NCBI RefSeq assembly: GCF_030936135.1
Contig: NC_082596.1
Span: 77,902,888-77,966,887 of the forward strand
Length of the DNA stretch: 64,000 bases
Direction of reading: 5' to 3'
Origin: Gavia stellata
Taxonomy: Eukaryota; Chordata; Aves; Gaviiformes; Gaviidae
Positions within the stretch are counted from its first letter, which is position 1. Each line of letters opens with the position of its first letter. Below are positions 38,040 through 50,039 of this stretch, piece by piece. Position numbers and translations under genes: made by a program. The notes under the pieces are model-generated. The model did not search any database and had not been told where the DNA came from. It saw only the letters and a program-made list of their open reading frames with translations.

Positions 38040-39120
38040 GAAAATCCTGTTTCGTAAATCTCTCATGAATTTTTCAAGGGTCCAGCAAGCATGTAGTGAA
38101 GAGTGATCTAATTGATACAATCTAATTTCCCACCAGCTTTTGGTGAAATCCTTAACCAAAGTCTTCTAAGAAACTAAAGCAATGGAATAAGGGGAGAAAT
38201 CCTAGCCTGTATAAAGAACTGATTGCCAGGTAGGAAATGCAGGATAGGGGCAAATGTTTAATTCTTGCAGGGGAGAATCATTCCCAGAGGAGTTCTACAG
38301 GGAACTGGGCTGAAAATTGTGCCTTTCAATGTGTTCGTATATGACCCAGAAAAGAGATCAGATGATACAATGAGAAAATTGGCTTATGAGAAAGTTATTT
38401 GGCAGAGTAAAGATGAATACAGGTTGTAGGAAACTGTAGAAGGACCTGAAAAGGCTTGGTGGCTGGGCAACAAAGTGTCAGAAGAAATTCAGACAATGTA
38501 AAGTGATGCACATAGCAAGCAAAAAACCCCTAGTTTCACATGAAGATTCATGGCCATTACCATACAGGAGCAAGACTCGAGGATCATAGTAGAAAGTTCC
38601 ATGAAAACATCAGCTCAGTGCTCAGCACTGTTCAGAAGTCATATGGAGAGTTGGGAATTGTTATGAAAGGCATTTGAGAACAAAGTAGAAAATGTCATTG
38701 TGCTACTGCATAAATCCACAGTTCACCCCAACATTGAATACTGTGTGCAGTTCTGGTTCCCTGGAGTAGACCTGGAAAAGAGTGAGACAAGGGCTGCCAA
38801 GATGACTGTAGATGTGAAATGGCTTCTGTACTAGGAAAACATGAATAGACAGGGAATCTTCAGCTTGAGAGAGAGCCCACTGATGACAGCTGTGACCAAT
38901 ACTTTGCTGTAGCTACAAAACCATGAGTGGTCTGGAGCCTAAACTGTTTTCCAGCACAAAAACTAGGGGCCATCAAATTAAAGCCAAAGGAAGACAGCTT
39001 CAAAACTTGCAAAAAGAGGTGAGTTTTATCATGCAAGGTCTAGCAGCCTTGTAGAATTATTTGCTAATGGATGCTATGGACAGCAAAAGCTTAGCTGGGT
39101 TGAAGGGCAAATGGGACAAA
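38040..39120 (+). mobile_element. Decayed CR1-type LINE, sense
   Basis: About 1.1 kb shows scattered CR1/L3-type ORF2 similarity on the plus strand: a 'gtagtgaagagtgatctaattgat' block near 38093, 'ttttggtgaaatccttaaccaaag', a VPQGTGLK-like translation near 38290, 'aatactgtgtgcagttctgg' near 38737, and the C-terminal 'aaaactaggggccatcaaatta' near 38960. Many stops and frameshifts make this an ancient copy. Confidence 0.65.
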
Positions 39121-39149
39121 TGCTTGGTAGACAGAGTCAGAGAGAGGTA

Positions 39150-39245
39150 TCCCAGAACCACAGTATCATTAAGGTTGGAAAAGACCTGTAAGATCATCAG
39201 GTCCAACCATCAACCCAACACCACCATACCCACTAAACCATGTCC
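39150..39245 (-). mobile_element. CR1 LINE 3' terminus, antisense
   Basis: The plus strand reads AGAACCACAGTATCATTAAG, then GTTGGAAAAGACCTGTAAGA and a 'tcatcaggtccaaccatcaacccaac' block, then CACTAAACCATGTCCC. This is the reverse complement of the young-type CR1 3' end, with few differences in the first 60 bases. Confidence 0.85.
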
Positions 39246-39249
39246 CGAA

Positions 39250-42200
39250 AATAGATATAGGTAGATATACCACACCTGGCTCAAGAAATCCTGTGAATCG
39301 AAGGTAGTCCAGGTCCAGGAGAGTAGTCAGGAGTGATCTCATAGAAGTTTTTCTTGTCCTCACTCTTTAGCATTTGTTTCTGGTTACTGCTGAGCACAGG
39401 ATACCGGCCCAGATGGAGCTTTTATCTGAATCTGTGTGGTTACTGTTATGAGGCCCTGCCTGCCTGAACTGGCCTGTGGTCTGCAGGATGTAGACAGATT
39501 GCATAGTGGTTTCTTACCAAGCAGAGCACAAAAAGGTTGATTTGAGACTATTTATATAGCCTTCAGGTCTGGAAAAAGGTCAGCTCACTGTTTTCTTATG
39601 TGGTGGTATATATACTCCAGATAAATGACTTTTCCAGTATAATATGGCACAATGAGGTGTTTAAGGTTAATTATTGAAAGTCCTGGTATAGTCACTTTTT
39701 CTTCTCAGAAATATAAAAAGCGACAAATAATTCATCTGTTTGTCCATCTCTGGAACTGTGATTCTCCTCCCAGCTCCTGTTTTCTGCTGCTGGCCAATAA
39801 AGTGGAAGAAGTGAATAAGGAAAATAAACCACACTGAGTTCCAATGATGTATGTTTTCTCTGCTTCTATCTTTCTCACTGTCTTTGACTTTGTTACTATT
39901 TTCTTCTGCATGATTCTATATCTAATGCACTGATCACTTCTTCCTCATTCTGCAGACCCAGAAATGGAGGTTGACATTTCAGGTTATTAACTGGGATCAC
40001 CACCTGCCTAAGAATTCCATTTTATGAGACAACTACCCTTCTTTGTTTTAATTACAACAGCTGATTGATAGGCAAAAGAGAAGTAGGGAAGATAGATGTG
40101 AGCAGCACAGAGAATGCCATTTACTTGCTCTTGATATATCAGGCTGATGGTATTTATGCTTAGGATGTTTTTCAACTCACTCAGAAGCATGCTGTATTTT
40201 CACATTTTACTGCATAAAAATAATGTGTTACAACAAAATAAACAATTAAATCCCATTATTCAGCTGAATAAGAGGTGTAGTTATAATTTCTATACAGATT
40301 TGGTATTTAGCAACTTGCTCATTAATGACTTGAAATACTACACTTGCTACCACAAATTGTTACCACAAATACATCATTAGGATGATGTATTTATGCATCA
40401 TGGCTGGTTCTTAGTCTTACTGAAATCATCTAAATTTATTTATCTAAGAAGCAGCAGGATCAGGATTTTGTTCATACAGTAATTTTTGCTCTTCCACATT
40501 CTGTAGAACTTGAGATGTTCTGGGACATGATCCAAAGATAACTGAGCCCTGTGAGACTCTTTCTATTGATGGTAAAGGATATTGGATGACAGAGTCTGTT
40601 CTCACAACTCCAGGGAGGTCAGCAAGACACAGCAAAGGATTTATATATATGTTTCAGGACAGGAATATTATTTCCATAGTGTAATGACAATTCATCTAGA
40701 TCTGCAATACTGAAAACTTTTATTTCATAGTACCCTTAATATCCCATAAAGAATTAATTCTTAATTTTGTTTTTAAAAAGTATGCCGAGAAATCAATAGA
40801 ATCTGGTTTTTTACCAGATTTTTATTCATCAGACTCAGTTAATATTGCATCCATACTGCTGCCAAATGTCATTTAAAGCAAAATTAAGTTCTATTCTTCT
40901 GAATTGCAGAGTTGCTTTCAATATTTATCAAGTAGCTCCATGTGATTTTTTTTCCACAGCTGTGAGAAATACATACATATATATATATATAGTACTCTTA
41001 GAAAAATATTCTTTTCATTATATAATACCAACAAGCGAGGCTGATTTGCCTATTGCTGTTGGTTGGGGTTTTTTTCTGTAACTCAGAATAATGAGTGCAC
41101 TGTATTTAAAACTAATACTTTTTTCATTACCAGAGATGCAGGAAAGAAGGCATAGGAATATCCCAGGCAGTAAGATTTATTAAGACTCCCAGACCACATG
41201 TGTGCTAGCAAATGAAATAGACCTTAGACCATTCTCCAGCACCGAGTCCAACTGGCATGGAGCAGCCCTTATTTGTATTCCAACTCCTGAAATGTACCTG
41301 AAAGCAATTCTGGAAGAGTATCGGTGGTCCAGCTGAAAAAGCTGTCTGGGTACCTTTGTTAACAGCTAAACAGCGTGGATACCTGTGTTCTTGTGTTTGT
41401 GCCCTTCCTTGGCACTTTTCGTCTTCCTAAGGTAGATCTATTATTCATAGTGTACAAGAAAAAGGAAGTAATGCCCACGTGGGTTCAAACCAGAACAAAT
41501 CAGAAAATCAGAAAAATTACTTAGCATTCACAGTTATACCCTGTGGTGAAAAGTGCTTAAACAACCAAGTTGCGCAGATCCGTGGTTACAGCCAGTATGG
41601 TGCTACTGGCACTGTTGCCTTGGGGCTGGGAGTAGTCCTGGGGCTTGTGCAGATGTTGTGCAGGAGGCTGGAGTCAGCGAGCACTACAGGATTCAACCCG
41701 ATCAACACCAAGGGTCTCACGTTCACCAGAACAGCCCACAAGCTGCCTCCAGTTCAAACCGGGACTACTGGGTCTTCCAAGCTACTTCTGAACTGCTCAG
41801 GTTAAACCGATCACAGTATATGAGTGCGCGGGCAGCTGTAGGCTGTGGGGGACTTCAGAACAGTGGGGCAAAAGGCTTGAACGTGTAGTTTCTTTAAGTC
41901 CATCCTGTTATGTGGATGCTTTGGACACAATTACAGCCCGTTGGCTCTCTGGTATACCTTATCATGTAGGTAGGCATTCCTTCCTGAAAGGCACTATGAG
42001 ACAGGCAGGCATTGAGTAAAGACTCTCTACTATTCTTTTGGGGGGGATTCAAGTAACTCTTCAGTTTTAAACTCGTTCTTCACACTCTTCTGTGTTCATA
42101 TCCCACCCTCTTCACAATCTGCCTGCATCGCTGGGAAAGATACTTTACTGTTCATGTCCATCATCCAGTCTTTAAGTAGGTTTTACTTACAGAAGTTGCC

Positions 42201-45200
42201 TGAGGAAGACTCTAATTTATAGCTTATCGATTCTTTCCACACCTCTGTCTACCTGATGAAGAAATGCTTTATTGTCCAGTTAGTTTTGTCCTCAGATATC
42301 TATTCTGTGCTTTAATCAAATAATTGAATCATCTTTCAGACTTCTATATGATAAATTAAACACACAGAACTCTTTACATCATTTTCTTTAATGACTTTCA
42401 GCTTTTTCAATCTTTCTATTTTTTCAGTATCATCAGAAAAGGGATGATGACCTGCACATCAAAATCTGGTATTGGTCTCTGCAGAGGTATTGGTCCCTGT
42501 TCTTCCATGCCTTGCACTGCTCATGTATCCTTTCCTGTTGATGCACCGCAGGACTGCAAAATTCCTCTTTGCCACAAGATTCCATGGGAAGCTTATGCTG
42601 ATCCAGTACATTACGACCCCTAACCTCCTTTAAGGTTTGCCGCTATTGGGCATATAGTCTCCAGTTACATGAACTTGCACAATTTGCTCCTAGTAAGATG
42701 ACTTTGCAAATTGTTTTTATTAAAATGCATTTATTTTACAAAGACAACTATTCAATTTAGTCTGCCTCCACACTACTTATCACTTCACTGGCCTTTCTGT
42801 ACTCTCTTTCTTTTATTTGCAATTTTATGTTTACCTCCAGATCATCAATACAACTATTAAATTATGCCAGTAGCAGTCCCCAGGGAACTCTGCTGGCAAC
42901 ATCGCGAAATAAAATCCTACTCAGGAGCAGCCCTGGGAGCAGATCATCTGGTTTGCCACATTTCTCCCAAAAGTGATTTCAGAGTGATCAGACCAGCCTG
43001 ATGTGAGACGAATTCCAGGTGAAGTCTGGCATAAGGGATTGCTCCGGGGTCCTCTTTTTACAAACCGTATGGATGAGATTGTGTCAGATTTGCCTTGCTC
43101 ATCCTACTAGTCCAACACTATCCCAACAGGCCTTGTGTCCCTGCAGGTCTCCACAAGCCCTGGCTCAGTCTATACCCCATAGACCCTTATCATCTTATTA
43201 TAAAAACACCATTTTCATGGTCATTCAGTGTCCCTCACTTTCCAAGAGGGCAACTGTAGTAGTAGCACAGGCTCTCAGAGTGCTTTCTGTACTATGAAGG
43301 CTGAAAAGATAGAGCAGGAAAAGCCCTCTCTTGCGATGACCGCCTCATAGTCCATATAGCTTGGCTCTTCTCTTTGCCTGCTGTTTCCCTTCTGCTCCCC
43401 AGCACAGGTCTTTAGATGAAACCTCAGAGCACTGCCATGCCCACCCCTCTGGGCTGTGCCTGCTGGCACTCCTGCCCCAGCAGTTCTTCTGGGATGTGGT
43501 TTCAGTAAGTTCAGGCAAAACACCTCTGAAACGAAATGTGGCCTAGAGATGGAGGTGTTGGCAGAGAAAATCAGTATGAGCAACAGTTCACCGTGGTATG
43601 TCGATGCTGGGGAGCAATGTATCTACCTTGATTCTCTTCCCTCCACAGACACTTCTGAAAGGGAGCTGCAAGTTCTGCCTGATCTCACCTTGGCGGGCGT
43701 ATACTGTTTGCCAGAGGATGGAGAAACAGAAGACACTGAGTGTCCTAGGGGCCATGACAGAGAAGACTGATCATGCACAGGTAGGGAATAGCCTCCCCTG
43801 CTGCCAGAAAAAGGCTGAGGGGAGAGGAAGGGACCATTTGTTCTCAGAACAGTAGGAAATCAAGTAAGATAAACTGATTCAGGAATTGTTTGGTCCCCTG
43901 CCTACTCAAGACCCTGGTGCTACTGGGTTGACATCAACCATTCCAGCCTCTGTCTTCCCTTTGCCACCAGAACCACAGTGGCAGACTTGCTTATAGCCTC
44001 CTTGGACGGGTACCACGGGTGTAGGGATGAGGTCTTGGCCAAGCCTCATGAGACACTTTTAAAAATAAAAATACCTTACCTGGAAGCCTGGATAGATCCT
44101 CTTCTTCTGGTTTTCACATATTTTTCTGCTTCTGCATTTCCTATACAAATGCCACCACTGGCTCAGAGTCCAAGAATATGTATGATTCTTGTGGCAAGAT
44201 TTGTAAGGATGGGTGCAGGCCGACAAAGACCCAATTTAAATGACTACCCAGCTCTGTGGCAATGACTCTATACCATGAAGGTGAAGTAAACACCCTGCAC
44301 TTGGCAGCCCTCCTCTCCACTAGAAAATGTCTGTCTGTGTTTGGCAGTGGGCAAAAGGAGACCAAGCTGGGAAGCTGGTAGAGTGGTCCAGCCTTGGGGA
44401 AGGAAAGAAGTCATCTTCAGGGTGCAACCCCTGCCTTGTCCTTCCCCTGATCTCATGTGGTCACAGTGAGAATGACATTTGAGCATCCAGCTCACCCATC
44501 CAGTCACAACGGTGCTGGGCCTGCCATGTCCCTCCCAGCCTGGACCTCCTTGTGAGCCAAGCTCCATGCCAGGCATTAGCTCCCAGATCCTGCTGTAAGG
44601 GTTGTGGGTGGACACCTCTCAGAGGCTGGCATGGGAAGCTGAGGCAAAATGTTGTTTGGGCCAAGGGAAAGCAGGTAAAAGCCAGAAATTATAGTGACAA
44701 TTTTCAAGAGACTGTCTGTCTTATGTAGGAAAGGTACTGGTTTTACAAGGGTTCATGGAGGATTGTGTGTCTTGTATGTGATTGGTGTCATAAAGGTATG
44801 GAGACAGGAGTCTAGGAGTAGAGAAAAGGGAAAGGAGGCCAATTCTGTGCTGGATTATTGCTGCTATGCTGCTGAGCATTGGTTCGGCATCAGATGTGCT
44901 CGTGTGGCCTCTCTGGATCTGGCAACCCTAGCAATGGTAGTACCAGGCTTGGTATTACAAGTGGCAGAAGCGCGCCTTGCAACAAAAAAAAATCTGAGAA
45001 GGCCAACCAGCATTTTTGCGTAAGGTGCAGTGGGAATATAAAGTCCACACTGGAGGCTTGCTGGGTGTCGCCACCTCACGAATGGATGGGCAAATGAGTA
45101 TGCCACAGAGATTGCAGATGTTCAGAGATCAGTCTACACGTGTATCTGAAAATGGCTGGAGCAGGTAAGCACCTGGTACAGCATAGATACACTCAAGAGG

Positions 45201-47480
45201 TCATGAAGACTGATGTCAATGGTTGAGAAAGAGAGCTTGGCCTCACTGGGAAAGAAAGACTGAGGCATCGTAAGTAAGGCTAACTGTGAAGGCAGTAGTG
45301 TTGCACATGATTCTGCTGTGATAGCCAGCTATGACTCAGTGGTTGTGTTTAGAACAAGCACTATCCACCACCACTGCCTGTCTACAACAGACCTAATTTA
45401 ATCTGCATGTCTAATTTAAAGGCATGTCTTAAACCCAAGAAGATTTTCTGTTTCTATTTCCCATATCTTAGTCTGGAAACAAGGATGTCCGGGGTCATCC
45501 ATTCTGTCTCAGACAGACAGATAAAACAGTATTCTTTAGAAACCAAAGACTTTACTGAGTTCTTCTAATATAGTTAATTGCAACGTATTAGCCAGCTGAG
45601 ATTTGCTCTATAGTACAGCCATCCCTGTCCTGGTGAACATCTTCTGAAGTGCACAGCAGCCCAGTGACTGTGGTACCTCCTGGTGCTTCCAGGACGCAAG
45701 CACAGGTTTGCTCCTACTGTCCTCTTGTAGAGGATGTTGCAGGAGAAAGTGCATGTTGTTGCTAAACCTAATCGAGATAAGCCTCCATCTTTTGGCTTGC
45801 TAATGACAAACCCAGCAGTCTATCTATAACTATTTATATAGCTTCTGATAATCCACCATCTCTGTGTGCATCTTCATGTGTACAGCGTGGGCAGGAAAGG
45901 ACCACTGACCTGCACTGATCCCATAGGTGGGGCAAAAGTAACACATCTCACAACATCTGTGACTGCAGCCACAAGGTGACAAACCATTTGTTCTTTGCGT
46001 GGTATATAAAAGAGTGCTCAGTAGATTCCTCAATACACTCGCTCTGCAGAAGCAGCAGTGAAGCATGCAAGGAACTGCCATTTCTACTTCCAGAGTACAA
46101 AGGAGCTGCCACCCCAAAATGTATTTCTGGAACGTAAGTGGTGAAGCACATGAATGTCAACTAATCGTAAAAAGGACCATTGTTGCATGTCTGATGCTGT
46201 GAATTTAGTATGTGTGCTGTTCTAGCCACGCCCATGGCTAACTGCTGACTGTGAATGCCATCACTGGTTGGTCCTGTCAACATAACACAGGTCTTGCCTT
46301 TTGTCAAATTCCAAAATGTATTTTGGGCTGGAGCAATGTTTCTGTAACTTTCTGTAGAAGTGACCTCCTTCAGGACCTACCTGTCTTCCTGGGACTTCTT
46401 TGAGTAAGCTATGTATTCATCTCTCCAGCCAAGGACCAGTGAACTACCAGCTGGTGGCAGCAGCAGTTTCTCCAATGTCAGGGTGTGAGGACGTGATCAC
46501 AGTACCTGGTGACAGTGTATGACAGTGTATGTAAATACACACTCCTCACTTTTAAGGAACTGAGCCATTGCCAGTAATCTTGCAACTAATCTAACGATTG
46601 TTCAAAGAATTTAGCTTCTCTAATCCTTTGTCACCCCTTTTGAACCTTTTCCACAGTAACTTGGGATTTATAATTGGCATTGAGAAACAGGAAGCTAAAG
46701 CAAGTCTCTTACTACTGTGATGACAATGCTGATGTTAAGATCTTAGAAAAAAGGAGGAAGAGTTCATTACCCATAAATGCATTGCAATTGACCTTTCTTA
46801 TGGCTGTGTGCTGTAAAGAGGAAAATGAGAGAATATGGTGAGATTTAAGGGAACACAAAGGTAAAGGATTGACCGGAGTCAAAGCAAAAGTGTTTAGCAG
46901 GCATCAGAGATGAGAGTGTGTTGTTCTGGGATCCAAATGTGATCTTATCATCATCTTATACAAAGGTGCTAATACTTCCCCAACTTTACTAAAAGTATCT
47001 CCCTGAGTGCCATCTTCAGTCACATCAGCCTTTTTTTTTAAAGCTGCATCCCTCTGGCAGCATCTCGGTTTTATCCCTTCTACCAACACACTCTTCTTTC
47101 TTTATCTCTTCTTTCTTTGTCTGCTCCTCCAGATTTACATAAAAATTTCTTATCATTGGCTCCTCAGCACATGACTTTGTACTGAACTTTATCCTGTTCC
47201 TGTCACTTCAGGTAAGAGGTCTGCGATGCAATTTTAAAACGTCAGAGGCCAAAAATTATTTGATGGCACCATGAAGTATTTTAGACTAAATTACTGAAAT
47301 TCCAGCATTCTGCCTTTAAATTTGGACTCAGAGGGTTGGACTCTCTCCCTGTGTTAACTTTGTGTGGTTCACACTGACCTCCATCTGTTACTTAGGTGAC
47401 CTACAGTCTTAGTGCCTTTGTCTAGCTGGGGGTTAACCCGGCGCTCTGAGTGTGTGTCCCTTTGGTGCTGTGCACCAGAG
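39250..47480. other. Intergenic, no gene recognised
   Basis: Contains a GC-richer patch at 41.5-41.9 kb with two overlapping frames of about 110 codons, and a 104-codon frame at 43456-43770. None shows a known domain or splice pattern. The stretch 42.4-43.0 kb has the look of an old degraded repeat, without a secure family. Confidence 0.55.
40974..40992. repeat. Short (TA)n microsatellite
   Basis: A run of alternating T and A of about 16 bases follows ACATACA in AT-rich intergenic sequence. Confidence 0.8.
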
Positions 47481-47484
47481 CACT

Positions 47485-47717
47485 GGAGCACCTGGAGTGC
47501 TGCTTTCAGGCTCAGCCACTGTGCATTGACTGGTGAAACAGATCTGCCAGCAGCCCTCAGCTTCATGTGGAGTGGACTGCAGCTGATGCAGGACACCCCT
47601 CAGACTCTTCCTGGAGTAAAGAGCCATCTGTCACTAGCTGGAGACTTGGCAAAAAAGGGGCTCCCTAGGGCTCAGATGCATATTGTTTGCCCCCAGTTAA
47701 AAGCAGGAGAGCTGTAA
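47485..47717 (+). repeat. Unclassified dispersed repeat, copy A
   Basis: This segment is homologous, in the opposite orientation, to 49635-50035. Shared strings are GCTTTCAGGCTCAGCC, GCAGCCCTCAGCTTCATGTG (identical in both copies), a GACTGCAG(C/T)TGATG block, GGACTCTTC/AGACTCTTC, GCAAAAAAGG and GGGCTCAG. The segment sits inside a 101-codon open frame that I do not consider a gene. The family is not recognised. Confidence 0.6.
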
Positions 47718-49399
47718 GGCCTCAATGATGGCCCTGGTGCTCTGCTTATATGCGGGAGCCCAGAAAAGTTCATGATCTCAGATCTAGCCAGAAAATCCAG
47801 AAAGTCACTGTGTGCAATGACAAACAAGAATCTTTGCATCCAGATTAGAGCGACCATCATATAGTTGCCATTCCTCCAACCATTCCATAAGATACAGCTT
47901 CCTCACTGAGCAGCTGCAGAATGGCTGTAAAGGTGATATTGTAAGATGATGATGTGACCAGAAGATGTCAAGGCTAAAGGTGGAACAAGGTAAAGGATGC
48001 ATTGTACCTTTATTTTGGGAGAAATTTATGAGTGATTGCTGTGCTTTACAGTAAGACTTTTCTCAGGATTACTGACCATATCTTGCATTTGTGTATGAGT
48101 GCAAGAATTTAAAAATACCTGTGTGCATATGAGATGGTCACCTCTGACACAAAGTTCCATGATTCAGAATTGCTGGATGCAAGTCAGTAAGTAGCAATAC
48201 ATGAAGGTGAACACCATGAACATAAAAAGCCTCTCCTGAACATTTCCAATGCTGTGCAGACTTAAAAAGCAGACAGATAATCATATTCCCCAGGGATATT
48301 TTTTACCTCACTCATTCTCAAAAGCTGTTGCTGCGATATAATGGCTATTCATTCACCTCACTTATTCATTTACCCGGGTATCCTTTGCATTTACCTGGGC
48401 TTATCATGTCCGTGGAGTGGAGGTTACCTCAAGTATTTTGTTTATCTAACTCAGTGAAAGAGATTAGAAATGCCAGATGGACTTGTGACACTGAAAAGAA
48501 GGTAACTTAGGAGGATGTGTCAACAGCAACGTAGGGACTGCATGTGCACCTCTACAGGCTTTTACATTCCAGGAGTGAACATATTTGTGTCTTTCTTCAT
48601 TCCTGATGTTTGTTGCTGGAAATGCCTTTCCTCTGAATACCCTTTTAAAAATAAGTGATGTTTTCACTTTGGAGGATGAAAGGAAGCAGACAAATAATGG
48701 ATAATCAAAGGTGCCCAGTGAGATACTAGTAAGCATTGGGACAACTCAGTCAAGCGAAGGAGGAAGAGATGAATAAATAGCTTACTTGTTGAAAAAGTGT
48801 GTGTTTGCAGGTTTACAAAGAATTCACTAAATAAAACCCCATTTGATTCTAGGAAGGAGGCTGCATCCCATGCTATATAGGCAATCAATGGTGCATACCA
48901 AGCTGATCTAGGTAAATAACTCTTTCAAAGAGTTCCAGATCTAGAGGCTGGCCTAATCCTGAGTATACGAGCAGGACACATAAACCCTAAGATTTTAATG
49001 CCACCTATAACAATCTACCTGCAGACCTGCAGAGGAAAGCAAAAAAGACCAGTAGAGGACAAATCATGCATCAAGAGGAATAAAATAAAATCTTTCCCAA
49101 ATCCAGTGGAAGCCCTGAGGCATGGAATTATTGTAAGTATAATGCAAATTGACAGTGATCTAATCTATTTTCTCACACATTTGGGGATACTGACACATCA
49201 GATGCCCAGGGACTCATAATATAAGCTTAATTTTCTATCTTTAGGCATCTTCCTATTCTATTCTGTTGTACAATTATGTCCATTAACTTCTCAGGCTCCA
49301 TCTTACAAGACTGAAAGCTACTGCTTCTAGTGCTTGGGAGAGTACTTGAGCCCTGCATTCACCAGATAGCTGGAAGCCTTTAGATTTCCAGTCCAAATG

Positions 49400-49640
49400 T
49401 ATTCAGGATTACTCACTGTACAGCCATTTGATCATGTGTTGAAGTCAATATCCCTCTCTGACATTTACTCTCAAATATATTTATAAAGTGTTACCACACC
49501 CCCATTCAGTCTTTGCTGGGCTATACTAAACAAGGCAAGATCTTCTAATTTTCCTAAAAAGATGTGCATTTTGTTCCCCTAATCATCCTAGAAATGCTTC
49601 TTCGCACTTGTTCAATTTGAGTAACATTTTCTAACACACT
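49400..49640 (-). mobile_element. Ancient CR1/L3-like LINE fragment, antisense
   Basis: The plus strand carries 'tatttataaagtgttaccac', 'cccccattcagtctttgctgggctatactaaacaaggcaagatctt' and 'cccctaatcatcctagaaatgcttcttcgcacttgttcaatttgag'. This is the reversed order of the old amniote CR1/L3 ORF2 C-terminal coding region (…LRGDLI… and RRATK… end). Confidence 0.6.
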
Positions 49641-50035
49641 TGGGCCTTAAAATTCTGCTGCATTTAAGTGGAAGCAAACAATACACACCTGAGCTTTTTT
49701 GCTGAGCCCCAGGTAACTCCTTTTTTGCAAACTTGGTAAAAATGACAAAATCACTGGCCAATACTATCCCGCTAGAAAAAAAAACACCTTCCTGGTAGCC
49801 CCAAACAACACCAAATTGGTATTGCAATAGGAGTTCAGAGCTCTGTATCTCCAGATTCAGACAGATGTGACCGATGCCTGTCTGCTGCAAGAAGAGTCCG
49901 AGATGCCCTTCATCAACTGCAGTCTGCTCCACATGAAGCTGAGGGCTGCTGCTAGACCTGAGCTTTGAACACTGTCCTGTTTCACTACTCGGTGTACAAC
50001 GGCTGAGCCTGAAAGCAACTCTCCAGCTAAGTACG
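49635..50035 (-). repeat. Unclassified dispersed repeat, copy B (longer)
   Basis: Minus-strand copy of the 47485-47717 repeat, with about 170 extra bases internally. It lies directly next to the antisense CR1/L3 fragment at 49400-49640. It produces a 153-codon open frame (49612-50073, minus). That frame aligns weakly with copy A in translation, but the DNA homology explains it without invoking a gene. Confidence 0.6.
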
Positions 50036-50039
50036 TAGG

